Source: Didymodactylos carnosus (Eukaryota; Rotifera; Eurotatoria; Philodinida; Philodinidae). Taken from it: a DNA stretch of 58,739 bases. The position numbers and the translations under genes were made by a program. Below, piece by piece: positions 25,147 to 36,627 of this stretch. The notes below the pieces were generated by a model. The model searched no databases. It saw nothing but the letters and a program-made list of their open reading frames with translations, and had not been told where the DNA came from. Where the stretch lies: the NCBI GenBank assembly GCA_905250885.1, contig CAJNOQ010000262.1:1-58739 (forward strand), written 5' to 3'. Numbering within the stretch: the stretch's first letter is position 1; each line of letters starts with the position of its first letter.

Positions 25147-27265
25147 ATCGATTGATATAAAAGTGAATGTGTCTCCGATGCTATGCGAATCAAATAAAGG
25201 TAACCCATGGGATAAAGGATACTGGGTAAAAAATTGTTTTTCAATTATTCAGAGGAAGCGCACCTTTTCACACCCTTTCGATATTTACGGTCTTGCTAAC
25301 AATGAGTGATGGATCCCTTAATGTATCGTCCGCAAGATAGTGAAAGAGGGATTAGATTTGTCTTTCTGAAAAATCTGATATGATTTGATTATTAATGTGA
25401 GCGATGGGCTATCTTCTGCTGCCTCACAAACGTCGCGACACGAAACACCACGCAGCATTACAAGGCCTCACCGACCTGTACTAAACATTTTTACCTACGT
25501 ACTGTTTTACTGAGTACTGTTTTACTAATAATAGTCATTCTGACCTTCAAACGTTTCCGTATGTCATCCTAACTAATATCTGCTTTTTAAAATTTCATAT
25601 ACTACATCTCTATATTTATTAGAAAAACCACTTTGTATAGAAAAAGTGTTAATTAAATGGTCATATATTATGCGTGATATATTTAATTGCAGTAAAACAA
25701 AGATAGTTAGAAATAACGATAGCTATATACAGTTTTTATCTTTTTCTGTTTTCACGTTTCACCTTTTATTGAAATCTATCAGAGGAACTAGTATTGTTCT
25801 ACTTTTCAACTATTTTCGGTTATTAATGTCAAAGCACTTTAACCGAGAAAAAAACAAGTTTTAAGAGAGAAAGAGAGAGAGACATTAGTTCTTTAATAGT
25901 GTCATACGACTTGTTTGATCTTTGTCTATGATTGCAGTGATTCTTATTTGTTGTTATATTAAAATGGAGAACACGTCAAACTGAATAAAAAATGTTTATA
26001 CATAGAAAAAAAAAAAAGCCATGACCCCTTTTTATACGGACGAAATTGTTATTGATTAAGAGATCTTTTTCCGAATACAAGAGCTGTATTTTAATCTCCA
26101 ATTGGCAAGAAAACCTTAGGGCGTATTTTGTTTTTCTTCTTTTTCAAAAATACATGAGGATTAGATTTTTTGCACACATATGTAGAAATTCTCATGAAGA
26201 ATGATATTTTTTTGATAGTCTTATAGTGTGATATAAGGTAAATTATTTTTTGATTTTCTTTGTAGAAATATTGAATATAAGTAATTAAAATCAAACAGAT
26301 ATTTTTTATTTTGTGCATATACCTATCTGTGATGTGCCAATATAATGCTAAATATATTTTTTATTTAATATTATTCGAATGAGATAAATAACATAGATCA
26401 GATTTTTATATTTCTGATTAGTAGCATCGAACGTTTCCTCTCAAATGTATACTAGTCTATCTATCTATCTAATAAAACAAATGAAGAACACAAATGTAAT
26501 ACAGATATATACCATCGGCTTATAATATTTTGTTCGTTTTTTTCTTTCTCTGTTCTTCCAGGCAAGGAAAAGATCAAAAATACTGTCATATAGTGCTACT
26601 TTTTTCCTATTTTTTTTTGAATGATGCCAATGTTGAAAAGGTATAAATCATGACAAACAATTGCTCTCATTCATACCTTTCTTCTTGCGAATCACACATA
26701 TTTAGTAAAATACTTAGTTTTTAATTCAATATATAGTCTCTTACAATTTGTAGCAGGTAATAAAATAAAGAAAAAAGGGTTATATTCAAGGCTACATCCT
26801 TTTAACTTATATAAGAATCTTATGTTCTTATAAAATTTTGACAGATCAACAAATAATTATATATTAGTGGTTAATCTCGTTACAAGATTTCCAAAAAGAT
26901 AAGATGTTTTTCGTAGAAAATACTTGCACAGTTATAAAGGATTTATCAGTGTAGTACTCTAATCTATAGTAAAACTTTTTTCTATTGAATTTTAGGTCAC
27001 TACCTTTTTAGAGTTAATACGTACGTGAGAAACTTGATGTTGGAAAAAGAAATTCTTCAATTTTACATTTTTATTCGACATCTAGATTTTTTCGAATTTA
27101 TAAAAATAAAAATTTTCTGAAAGACATTCAATTAGGTGTACTCTTCTGTTTGAAGGATGATACTTGGCTTTCAAATGTGGCTCAAATGAAAATGAAGATG
27201 AACTATTCGTAAAATTGTAGATATTTGGCTTATTTTCAATTATAAAAAAGCCATTAATATTCTAA

Positions 27266-30200
27266 ATGACGACGTCAATTGCCACACCAAATTTATCATC
27301 ATTTTATTATCTCATAAGCATTTCAAATTCCACAATACCAGGATCTACTTCAAAATTTACATTACCAATGTGGATAAAAATAGTCATCGTGACATTTATG
27401 ATATTAATTGATATAAGTGCGTTTGTGGGTAATGCTTTAGTTATTGCAGCATTTTTTCGTACGAGACGTTTACAAACGGTAACAAATTATTTTATTGCCT
27501 CATTAGCTTATGCTGATTTATTAGTAGCCGTATTTGTACTACCATTATCTATTTATTATTTTTATCGCGATCGATCGTGGAAATTAGGTTTAATACTATG
27601 TGATTTATGGGTTAGTTCCGATGTATTACTATGTACCGCCTCTATATTAAATTTAACGTGTATATCAGTTGATCGTTATATGGCCATAACAAAACCGTTG
27701 ACATACACCGCTTATCGTTCAAAATTTTTAGCACGAGTGATGATTGTATGTGTATGGATTGTATCTGCTATTATCACTTGTCCACCCATATTTGGATGGA
27801 GAGATGCAAATAGAAAAACACAAGTATGTAAAAAAAAAAGTTCTTCCTTAAATTTCAAATTCAATTTACTGCTAATTCAACAAGAACAAAGTTGATGATA
27901 ATCAATATATCAATTTTTGAGGAGAAAGAAGAAAATCCCGTAGGGTATCATTTTATATATGTCAAAAAAATTGTCAAACGTTAAATTGAGCGGATGATTA
28001 TTTCAAAACAAAAATAACGAGTTGTAAGAAACTTTTTAACATTATACAAGCTTCCGCCCTACTACTGAGACAAGAATACCTATAAAAAATAAATTAGTTA
28101 TATTATAGCCCTCTTTTTTACACACTGAGATTTAATATAGGAATTGTATAATGTACCAGTGGGTGATAAAAATTAAATAAAATCCTTAAAAATAGGTATG
28201 TGAGAACATGATCTATTTTCATCGGTGTATTAAAAATGAATACCTTTGCCTCATATTATGGAAGTAGAAAAAACGCAGCATCTTCTAGGTAAATGATTAT
28301 ATTTGAAAATAGTTTTTAATAAAGAAGAGTCGTTTACTTTTAAAAGATCTAAGGTTACCCATATATTTAAATCTTTTCGACTCGTTGGTACACTGTGAAA
28401 AAAGAGATGGATTTTAGGCGCCTCAGAAGCAACCACATTTTGATGAATAAGAAGATATTTCCATGTAAAAGATGCGTCACGATGCCTTACGAAAGGCGCC
28501 TGAATTCCAGTTTTGTGCACCCATAGTGTTATGCATCGTGAATGTTTAGTCAAGGCACCATGGATGCATTATCCCATGTAAACCAGATGCATTTTTTATG
28601 CATAAAGTAGGACGGTCCGATGTTCACCAAGCATCCCGGATGCATTAAATACGCTGGAATGTCTTATAAAACGCGGACTACGATCAAAGGCATGCAGAAA
28701 AGATATGAATAAGTCTATCTAGGATGTAGAAATAGATAGAAAGAATACTAGTTTCACTTCTTGGATATAGACAAGTTAAGAAAATAAGAACTTAATTATT
28801 TGTTAGATATCTAATGTATGATGCACCGAATGAGCAAACTACCGTTTTTATCGATATAATCGATTAAATTTGGATACAATTTAAATATCGTGAGATTATT
28901 TTACTAAAATAGAGAAAATTGTGTATATATATATCTATACAAATTTTATTTTCAACTCTTTGCTAAAATAGCAAAAACATTTACTTTTGAAAATTAATTC
29001 ATAGATAAGATAGACGTTCCACTACACATCTAATATAAACATTAACACAGTCAATTCTATTTTAGATTAACTTCTCATATGAATTCTTTTGCTAGCAGAC
29101 ATTGCCTGCATCAATATGCATGCCAGAAAAGGATATTATAAAGATTAACAGATCAGCTGCAGTTGCATCACTGAACTGTTACAAGCACCAGTATCTTTTG
29201 TGCGGATAAACACAAATGATACCATTCAAATCTAACACATAAATTAATCAAATTAGACTTGAGTCTAACATAATTAAGTAAACCGGCAACAGATTAAAAA
29301 TAGTCTGTTCAAAAGTATAATAATCAATATAATGGAGAAAGAAACAATGCAAATAGGATACTTTTCTAGAAATTTGATCTCACCATTTCTCTTGTCAGAG
29401 ATGTCTTAGCTGAGTACCAGAATAACTCTGTATCTAACAAAAGCCTGGATACATTTCCAGTGTCTTGAATGCATGATAACTGACTAAGTGTCTTAACCGT
29501 AGCTAGTGCCTTGTAATTTTTTGATGCATTAGTGATATCTATCGAAAGCATCTAGCCTATTTTTATCAAAAAAAGTAGTGATTTAGAGATGATTTGTCAA
29601 GACATCGAGACAACGAACAGTAAAAAGAAGATGAGATCTAAATAGCACCTAACGTGACAGTGTCAGTGTATTATTTGATCCTTTTTTGCGTCAAAATAAG
29701 AAGCATAAATCTAGAACATTTCTCTTCCAATTGATTGCATTGTAACAAAAATAATTTGCGTTCATAATTTTAGGGATAATATCTTCTATTCTGTGTTTAC
29801 AATAGCGAAAAAAAAAAGACAAATTTTTGATTAAAATAATTGAATAGAACAAGCACTATAGAATGACGCGAGATGATTATGAGCAGTTTGTAACACGCAG
29901 TATTTTAATCTGGTTTAACTTATTTTAAATCGGACAAAGGTGATATTAACCAGGTAGATAAATCACACTCTTACCTATCTAACGATATAAAAAGTATTTT
30001 TAAAATTCACCAGTCTTAACTAGTATTGATCAATTTGTAACCTATAACCATTTACTAATCATAATTATTTTATTTGGAATAACTACGAATAATCTAATAA
30101 AAATAATTGCAAAAAACTTAAAAAACATAGTTCCAAGTAGAAATTAAACGGCAAAAGGCTTAAAACTGATGTACTATTGCCTAATAAAAAATCTCTAAAA

Positions 30201-33200
30201 TTTTTTTTTGATTAAGATGCTTGCAATAGTTAAGCTAGAAATCTTCCAAAAAAATTCACAACATGCCCAATCTGAATATCGCGGTCTCCCGGCTTGAATC
30301 GAAGCGAATAAAGTGTCGACAGTTTTCATATGAGGAAGAAAAATACAATTTTCTTTTATATATATATATATATATATATTGGTTATTTATCTTCATTTTA
30401 AAACATCATGTCTAGACGAGCTAATCTTTTGCTCCTCTCTGAGATTCTCCGTTGAAAAATGCCTTTAATTCAGATTATTCAAAAATTGATGTTAAAGGCA
30501 TTCGCCGATGCTGATATATTTCCCATATTTTGCCTAATTGTGTGACACCAGAGCTATCCTAATCCTAATTCTATAAGAATTCTAAATTTTGTATCTGCAT
30601 TATGTGGTATCGTAGATCGAGAATGTCGAAACTTTGTTATCAAATTTCTCGATCCTGGTCTATTTGAAATTTTTCCGATTTTTTGAGAGTTTCGGGATGT
30701 TTGGGATATTCGGTTTAGCGACAAAGAAAGTGTGGTTCTTCGGAAAACGCCGTGTTGCAGAGGTACATTAAGCTTTGCAAAATTGTTGTTTCGATATCTT
30801 TCCAACCAAAATTTATCCACCAGCCACTGGAAAGAGTGCGTAGAGGAGTGAAGTGACCAGCAATATACATGTTGCAATGGCTATTGCAACGTTCGGAAGT
30901 GTCATTAAGGCGCTAATGCTATTTTTTGAAAGCGTAACTAGAAGCTATTACCACTTCCGGACGTGGCAGCAAACAGCTATTGTCACTTACAAGAAGTGTC
31001 AGGAAGAAGCTGTTGGCACTTTCTATAGAAGGTGTCAATATGAACTACTGCTCGCGACACGACTCTTTCGGAAACGACATTTCTGCGAGCCGCTTAAACA
31101 TACTGGCAAAGCTGTTTGTAAGCAGTGTGAGTCTGACTTCGAAAAGTAGTTTAGTACTAATCGTGGTTGCATGATGCAGTATGACATTATTAACACAACG
31201 TCAAAGCGAACAGAAATGAGATACGTAATAACAACTACGTTCGCAAATAACACCGTATTGCATTTTTTGAGTGTTACAAAAATACAGAGAACTTGTTTCA
31301 AAAAATTGGCAGAACAGTCGGGATCCTCTGCACGAAAATGTAGATGCATCTATCGTTATTGTCACTTTCTTACCTAAAGTGGAACAGAAAGTGTGAATAA
31401 GTGGACGAGCTTGGGTTAGAAACCGGCAATAGCCGCGTACTGCCACGTCCGGAAGTGGCCTTAACGACACTTCCGAACGTGGCGATAGCATCTTATTGAC
31501 ACTTCTGTAAGTGGCAATAGACCTACCCTATACATTTATGTTACGTTATATTACATTTGTTTGTTTCTTTATAGATGTTTAAAGCAGGAGGAATATATAA
31601 AAACTACCCGGATGGTATCAACTTTCATAATTCTGGAACTCAGCAGAATTAGTCTGACCGCCGCTCACACTCACGCTGTAACATCCCCTTCCCCTTAAAT
31701 ACATACTGACAGAATTGCAATTCTAGTTCTACCAGACTTCAAACTGAATCTGGCAAAATTCCAGCAGAATTGACCAGAATCTGCCAATTCGTAAGGAAGA
31801 AATGAAAGTGCATATCACGTATTAGCATTGAGTTATTTCTTATGAGCTGGCAGATTCGAGTGCTACCAGAACCTGAACATAATCTTAGTAATAGTATGTA
31901 TTTGAATGTGTCGAGTTACGCCAGTTCTAGGAATTTCCATGAAATTGTAGAACTGGACAGTGCTGAATTTTTCTGTAGCGCAAGAGTAGAAAATCGTACA
32001 GTGCTGGCTTGAAACATTTTTTGACGGAAGCTAAACAGATGCTGCAGCCAGAACGTTTTGTAGCTCAGTCAGACGCCGTTAAGTTTCCAGTTTAATGTAA
32101 TCCAAAGCCTAATTATTCTGAAAACTATTTTTACACTTTGCTAGGCGCATCTAGTAAAGTTTCTAGCGACAAGGAAAACTCTAGGTGTCTGCTTTCATTT
32201 GAGACCACTCAGAGTTTTGTGGCCCTTCTCAAAACACATGTTTAGTATTTTTGCTGCGAGCCCTTTTTTGATCCTTGAGACACGCAATCATTTGACCTTT
32301 CAAACTGAAATTTTTACTATAAGCAACATCCTAAACATCTCTATAGTTTCAAACCACAAGACGCAGTAAAAAAAAAGGAATTGTAGTGACTGTTCATTTT
32401 AGATACCCCAAAATCTCACAATACTATGAGAAAGTTTGGTACAGCTTAATCCTTTATGAAAATTAAAATTTTGAAGGAACCGTGTTTATGTCAGCCCTCT
32501 ATGACACACTGGCTATCGAGAAAATCCCTTTCTATCGACCATAACATTAAATAAAATAACCTTTCATCATCCATCATAGATCATAAATGATTCTTGATAA
32601 GTTTTAATTGACTAAATGAACGTTCATTGCTCTCCACTGTGATAGGTAAGGATAACAAAGACGAATAAGCAATAAATAAATTTGAATGATAATACTATTG
32701 TTGATATCAATTTGAGCTTTTTTCTTTTTGAAAAAAACGTGGGGCAAAGATTTTACTTTCGAATAATTTGTGAAAAAAAAGTGGAAGAAAGCACGTTTTC
32801 GTTAAATATTGATTCGATTTCAACCAAATCTACAGCTCAGACGAAAGTTTTGAGAGGAAAGAAATTGCAAAAGAGAAAACATCTTCTTGAAAATCAGGGG
32901 GGCGTATCCCTCCCTCTTATGGCCACGGCATTCTTAATTTGATTGCTAATCAAGGCACTAGGTTAACTACTTTCTGACTTTAGTCGAGTAAAAAATATTC
33001 AGAATCAACAATATTCACATTCTACTCAGTATAGTTGATGAAAGCACTTTTCTTATCTGATTTTCATAAATACGATACAGTTCGGAAATCTGAAATACTT
33101 TGACGTTTATTATAGTACTAAATTCTATTTTTGAGAGATAACAGAAATTGTTCTTTTTTATTTATTTCGTGTAAATCACATACACGGACTATGATTATCC

Positions 33201-35723
33201 CAAAAGATAAATATATATAGATAAAAACAACTGTATCTTTTAATTTACGTAGTTTCTATTCAACTAATTACACACAACTCTTAATAAATTCTGTATGAAT
33301 TCATATGATAGACAGAGTGAAAAATTCTCAACAAGATGGCATAATTTTCAATTCGCTTCCTCCTATATCCTATATGACTATACTTTACACATTATTCTAA
33401 TCATATACGATTAGCTCTATTTCCGGAACATCTATGTGCTTGTGAGGTAGAACTGATTTAGAATAAATTATGTATATTGAATATTCAATGAATACAGCAC
33501 AATTCTCTCTCCCTACATCCATTTTAAAAAACAACGACCACAATTTCATTTACATAGTCAAATTCGGAAATTAACGCAGAAAAGATTATATTTAGTGTGT
33601 GTAATACAAAATAAAATCTAAGTTTAATCAAACGATACTAAAGCATCAGTAGCACGATGAAACAGACAGCATCAATTGTACTCTACTTGCAGTATAATTA
33701 TCAACCGAAATATCAGTAAACTCTTTATTTTATACTACGATGGCATGTGTCACGTGATCTATTTTAACGAATAATATTGTCATTTAGGTCGAACAGAATA
33801 ATGAATGTGAATTGAATACTGCTACTGGCTATGTTATTTATTCGGCATTGGGTTCATTTTACATCCCGGCATTCGTCATGTTCTTTGTTTACATAAGAAT
33901 ATTTAAAGTTGTCTATGAACGTGAAGGTTTAATTAAAAAATTTCATCATAACCAGGATACAAATTTAATTGATAATAACAACAAAATAACACCCGCATTC
34001 TGTCGTTTAACAACATCACAAAAAAACGTATTCCCTGGAAATGATCATACTAAACAATTGAAAGATGATGAAACAAATGTACAGCAACAGAAAACAACAA
34101 AAATGAGTAAAACATTTTCGTCCGTATGCTGTTGTTGTTTTTGTTGTTGCAAACGTAAAAAACAACAGCAACAACAACAACCAAAAATAAATGAATCAGT
34201 CGTTTTTCGCTTTGGTAGTGGTAAAGCTGGTGACTATAATTATTCAGGAAGTGATTCTGTTAATTCACCAGTACTAAATAATATTTGTCGACCGTGCACA
34301 TTAAATATGACAAAATCGAACGGTACGGTTAAAAATCAAGATGATGTTAAACATCGACGTAATTATTTTCGTTCCGGATTTCCAACGGCTGCTCCATATA
34401 CATTTCGTACCGGTGATTCACCTTGTTTTGAATTAAAATGTTTTGATTACGTTGAAACTCAACAACTATCAATAAAAAAATGTCGATCAACATCATCCGA
34501 ATCACATTATATTGTGGAAGATTTAAATGCTGCTCTTAGTCGAAGTAGACAGTTAAAAGAAAATATGAATAATAAACACACTGATGATTTAAAAAGTTCG
34601 AAATCTTCTCCATCAACATTTACACTACCAGCACAAAAAGATGATCAACGAGTAAGATAAGAACTGCTTCTGTAATTGTAATCAGTATCTAAATTTCCTC
34701 TTTTTCTAGCTCATTAGTGACGAAAACCGAGCAGCAAGTATTTTTCACGCCAGTTATGAGGTCGATAATGGTATTAATAATAAAAACAATGATGACGACG
34801 AAGATCTATTTCGATTAGTTACAGTTCAACGTTCCCAGAATAAATTGGCTCGATCCGTCGATGAATTGACAACAGCATCTATACATAATTACTCATTATT
34901 AAATAAACCATCTTCTTATTCGAGTTTAATATTAACTAAACGTCAGAAGGATTTTTCTAGTAGCCGAGCACATCCAAATTTAGCGTATCAAAATGGTGGT
35001 AGTACGATGAAATGTGAACCAACACGTATTAATCGAAGAACAAATGGAAAATTAAAACATTCAAGAATCGATCAGAATACATCCATAAAATCGATGACAT
35101 CACAAAATTCATCATTTAAAACTAAGTTAAACTATTTATTATTTTGTTGTCCTAATAAATGTAATGGAGCTGATACAGCAAATCATCATTCATTTAATAA
35201 GGTTAGAACATCATTGACAAATGAAGAAGACGATGAAGATACGTCAAATGAAAAATCATCAAATGAAACAAATAAAACCCCGTGTACAATGACAGCCAGT
35301 CCAAGTCTTCTTAATGAACGAAATAATTTAATTATAATTCCAAATAATAATAGTTTAAATACAAATAGTAATCGTGTTCGTGATGTTAATCGGCGTGAAC
35401 GTTTAAGGTTTATGAAAGAACAAAAAACAGCCAAAACTTTAGCTATTGTAGTGGGAGGATTTATTTTGTTCTGGTTACCCTTTTTTATCATGTATTTAAT
35501 TGGTACAACATCTGTGACTTTGGATAACAATTTAACAGCGTTTTTAACTTGGTTAGGATATTTCAATTCAGTCATAAATCCCTTTATCTACGCATATTGT
35601 TCCAAACAATTTCGAATGGCATTTTGGAATTTAACATTTGGAAATTGTACAAAAAAATCAACATTATCAGTATCATTGAAAAAACAAGAGTATCAACGTC
35701 GTACAGTGAATAATAAAGATTAA
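27266..35723 (+). CDS. Class A aminergic GPCR (octopamine/tyramine/alpha-adrenergic-like)
   Basis: Seven-transmembrane receptor for a biogenic amine. Exons 27266-27823, 33788-34651 and 34710-35723 are phase-0 joined, giving 811 residues. The N-terminus has NxS/T sites (NLSS, NSTI). TM1 has GN (N56), TM2 has LAYAD (D84). TM3 has Cys112 and Asp119, the amine counter-ion, in the TASI context, then DRY (136-138). Cys193 is in the second extracellular loop. TM5 has GYVIYSALGSFYIP with serines at the catechol-contact positions. TM6 has FILFWLPFF (W729) and TM7 has NSVINPFIY (760-768). The TM5 sequence is closest to alpha1-adrenergic and octopamine/tyramine receptors as I recall them; the ligand is undecided, and D2-like dopamine receptors remain possible. 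The third intracellular loop is about 490 residues, with poly-Gln and two Cys clusters. The exon 1/2 junction is in the second extracellular loop. Confidence 0.94.
30357..30379. repeat. TA microsatellite
   Basis: Uninterrupted TA dinucleotides within the GPCR intron. Confidence 0.9.
30880..31520. repeat. Inverted and direct copies of an 'ACTTCCGRACGTGGC' motif
   Basis: 30880-30908 is the reverse complement of 31461-31489 (25 of 29). About 30947-30967 pairs with 31441-31460. A further related copy lies at 30978-31003 and 31492-31518. The locally higher GC and fold-back order (A..B / B'A') suggest a degraded foldback element. Confidence 0.65.
32491..32670 (-). pseudogene. Remnant of a hAT-superfamily transposase (C-terminal dimerisation region)
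   Basis: The minus strand reads LSLPITVESNERSFSQLKLI, then KNHL, an in-frame TGA, SMMDDERLFYLMLWSIERD and a second stop. This matches the hAT C-terminal dimerisation block (L-P-V-T-x-x-x-x-E-R-S-F-S-x-L-K-L-I-K, then ...S-M-x-x-E-R-L...L-x-I-E-x-D) of ZMYM1-like or hAT transposases. The TGA replaces the Arg usual before the Ser, probably CGA to TGA. Only this segment is recognisable; no DDE part was seen. Confidence 0.75.
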
Positions 35724-35896
35724 GCATTTAGAGAGACGTGTGGTATGTTGTAAATATATCTTTTCCTCTGTCTACCAGTGATCTCTAATTGTTACATATG
35801 TTATTTTTGAGTTATTTTTATTTGTTGCTTTCACAACCTCGAAATCTATTTTTTATTGCTATTTGCATCGATTTTATTTTCCATGACTATCAGTGA

Positions 35897-35922
35897 AATA
35901 AAAAAAAATGTGTGGAAATAAA
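35897..35922 (+). terminator. Two poly(A) signals after the GPCR
   Basis: AATAAA at 35897-35902 and 35917-35922, about 175 bp after the stop codon. Confidence 0.6.
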
Positions 35923-36391
35923 AAGCATTTTTCCGACTACAAGTCAGAAGTCGGATAGTCTAGTATTTCAGAGTCCTACGCAGAGTTCTGAGATGATTGA
36001 AAATATTTTGAAGGCTGCGTAACACGGCAGCACATGAAGTAGAATTTGTAATAACCTAACTTTTTATCTAAATGAAAGAATTGTAAATTAGATTTCGACT
36101 TGCTGACAGTTATAAAAATTATGGTATGTTTTTTCCTCTCATTTGATTTATCGCATAAGATATCAGACAGACAAGGCTACAATGTTTGATCGGCTGTCAT
36201 CCCTCTACACTCTATCATTTTATCGCGGCTTTATCTATATACTGCTTAGACTTTTATACTTCTTACAGGAAACTGAAGATAAATTTCACAAAAATCATAC
36301 CATAATGGCGGAAAAGACGAAATGATACTTTCTCATGAGCATATATCAATTAGGCATGCAGCAGTTATCTTATCGCGGCTCTTGAGGGCAG

Positions 36392-36627
36392 TAGTTTTAA
36401 AAATCAGAGAAACTTTTTAAAATTTTTTCGAGTCGACGTTTTTACCTGAAAAACTGAGCCGTTATTAACTGGCAGTTAATAACCGGTCCTCTTTTAGGAA
36501 AAAAATTCATATCTCATCGACGAACCATCATGAAATAGTCTGCAATGTCTTATTTTGTAGAGCAAACATTTATGCACAGAACTATCGACTCGAAAAAATT
36601 TTAAAAAATTTCTTCGATTTTTAAACT
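36392..36627. repeat. Foldback element, about 47-bp arms
   Basis: 36392-36438 and 36581-36627 are imperfect reverse complements sharing AAATTTTTTCGAGTCGA. The loop is about 142 bp. Confidence 0.7.

Larger units (their letters stand above)
11973..27265. other. 15 kb gene desert with scattered inverted-repeat elements
   Basis: No exon chain or known protein was found on either strand; open frames are short and without family similarity. It contains the elements at 14063-14238, 14246-14656, 16013-16602, 20702-21982 and 25014-25146. It also has CT/TA microsatellites (18758-18789 and 24311-24369), a TCTA tract near 26456, and a 12-bp perfect hairpin at 17766-17800. The rest is featureless AT-rich DNA. 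Confidence 0.7.
27824..33787 (+). other. 6 kb first intron of the GPCR, filled with repeats
   Basis: GTATGT donor and TTTAG acceptor, phase 0. Far longer than the other introns here. Contents: GGCGCC and GATGCAT repeated motifs near 28418-28655, a TA microsatellite (30357-30379), an inverted/direct repeat cluster (30880-31520) and an antisense hAT transposase remnant (32491-32670). The remainder is unannotated AT-rich sequence. Confidence 0.85.

Noticed and set aside
28418-28655. Recurring GATGCAT and GGCGCC motifs
   Set aside because: Too few and too irregular to define an array; left as a note on the intron.
32895-32930. CAGGGGGGCGTATCCCTCCC, resembling a hAT terminal repeat
   Set aside because: No partner end was found on either side, and the hAT fossil at 32491-32670 lies outside it.
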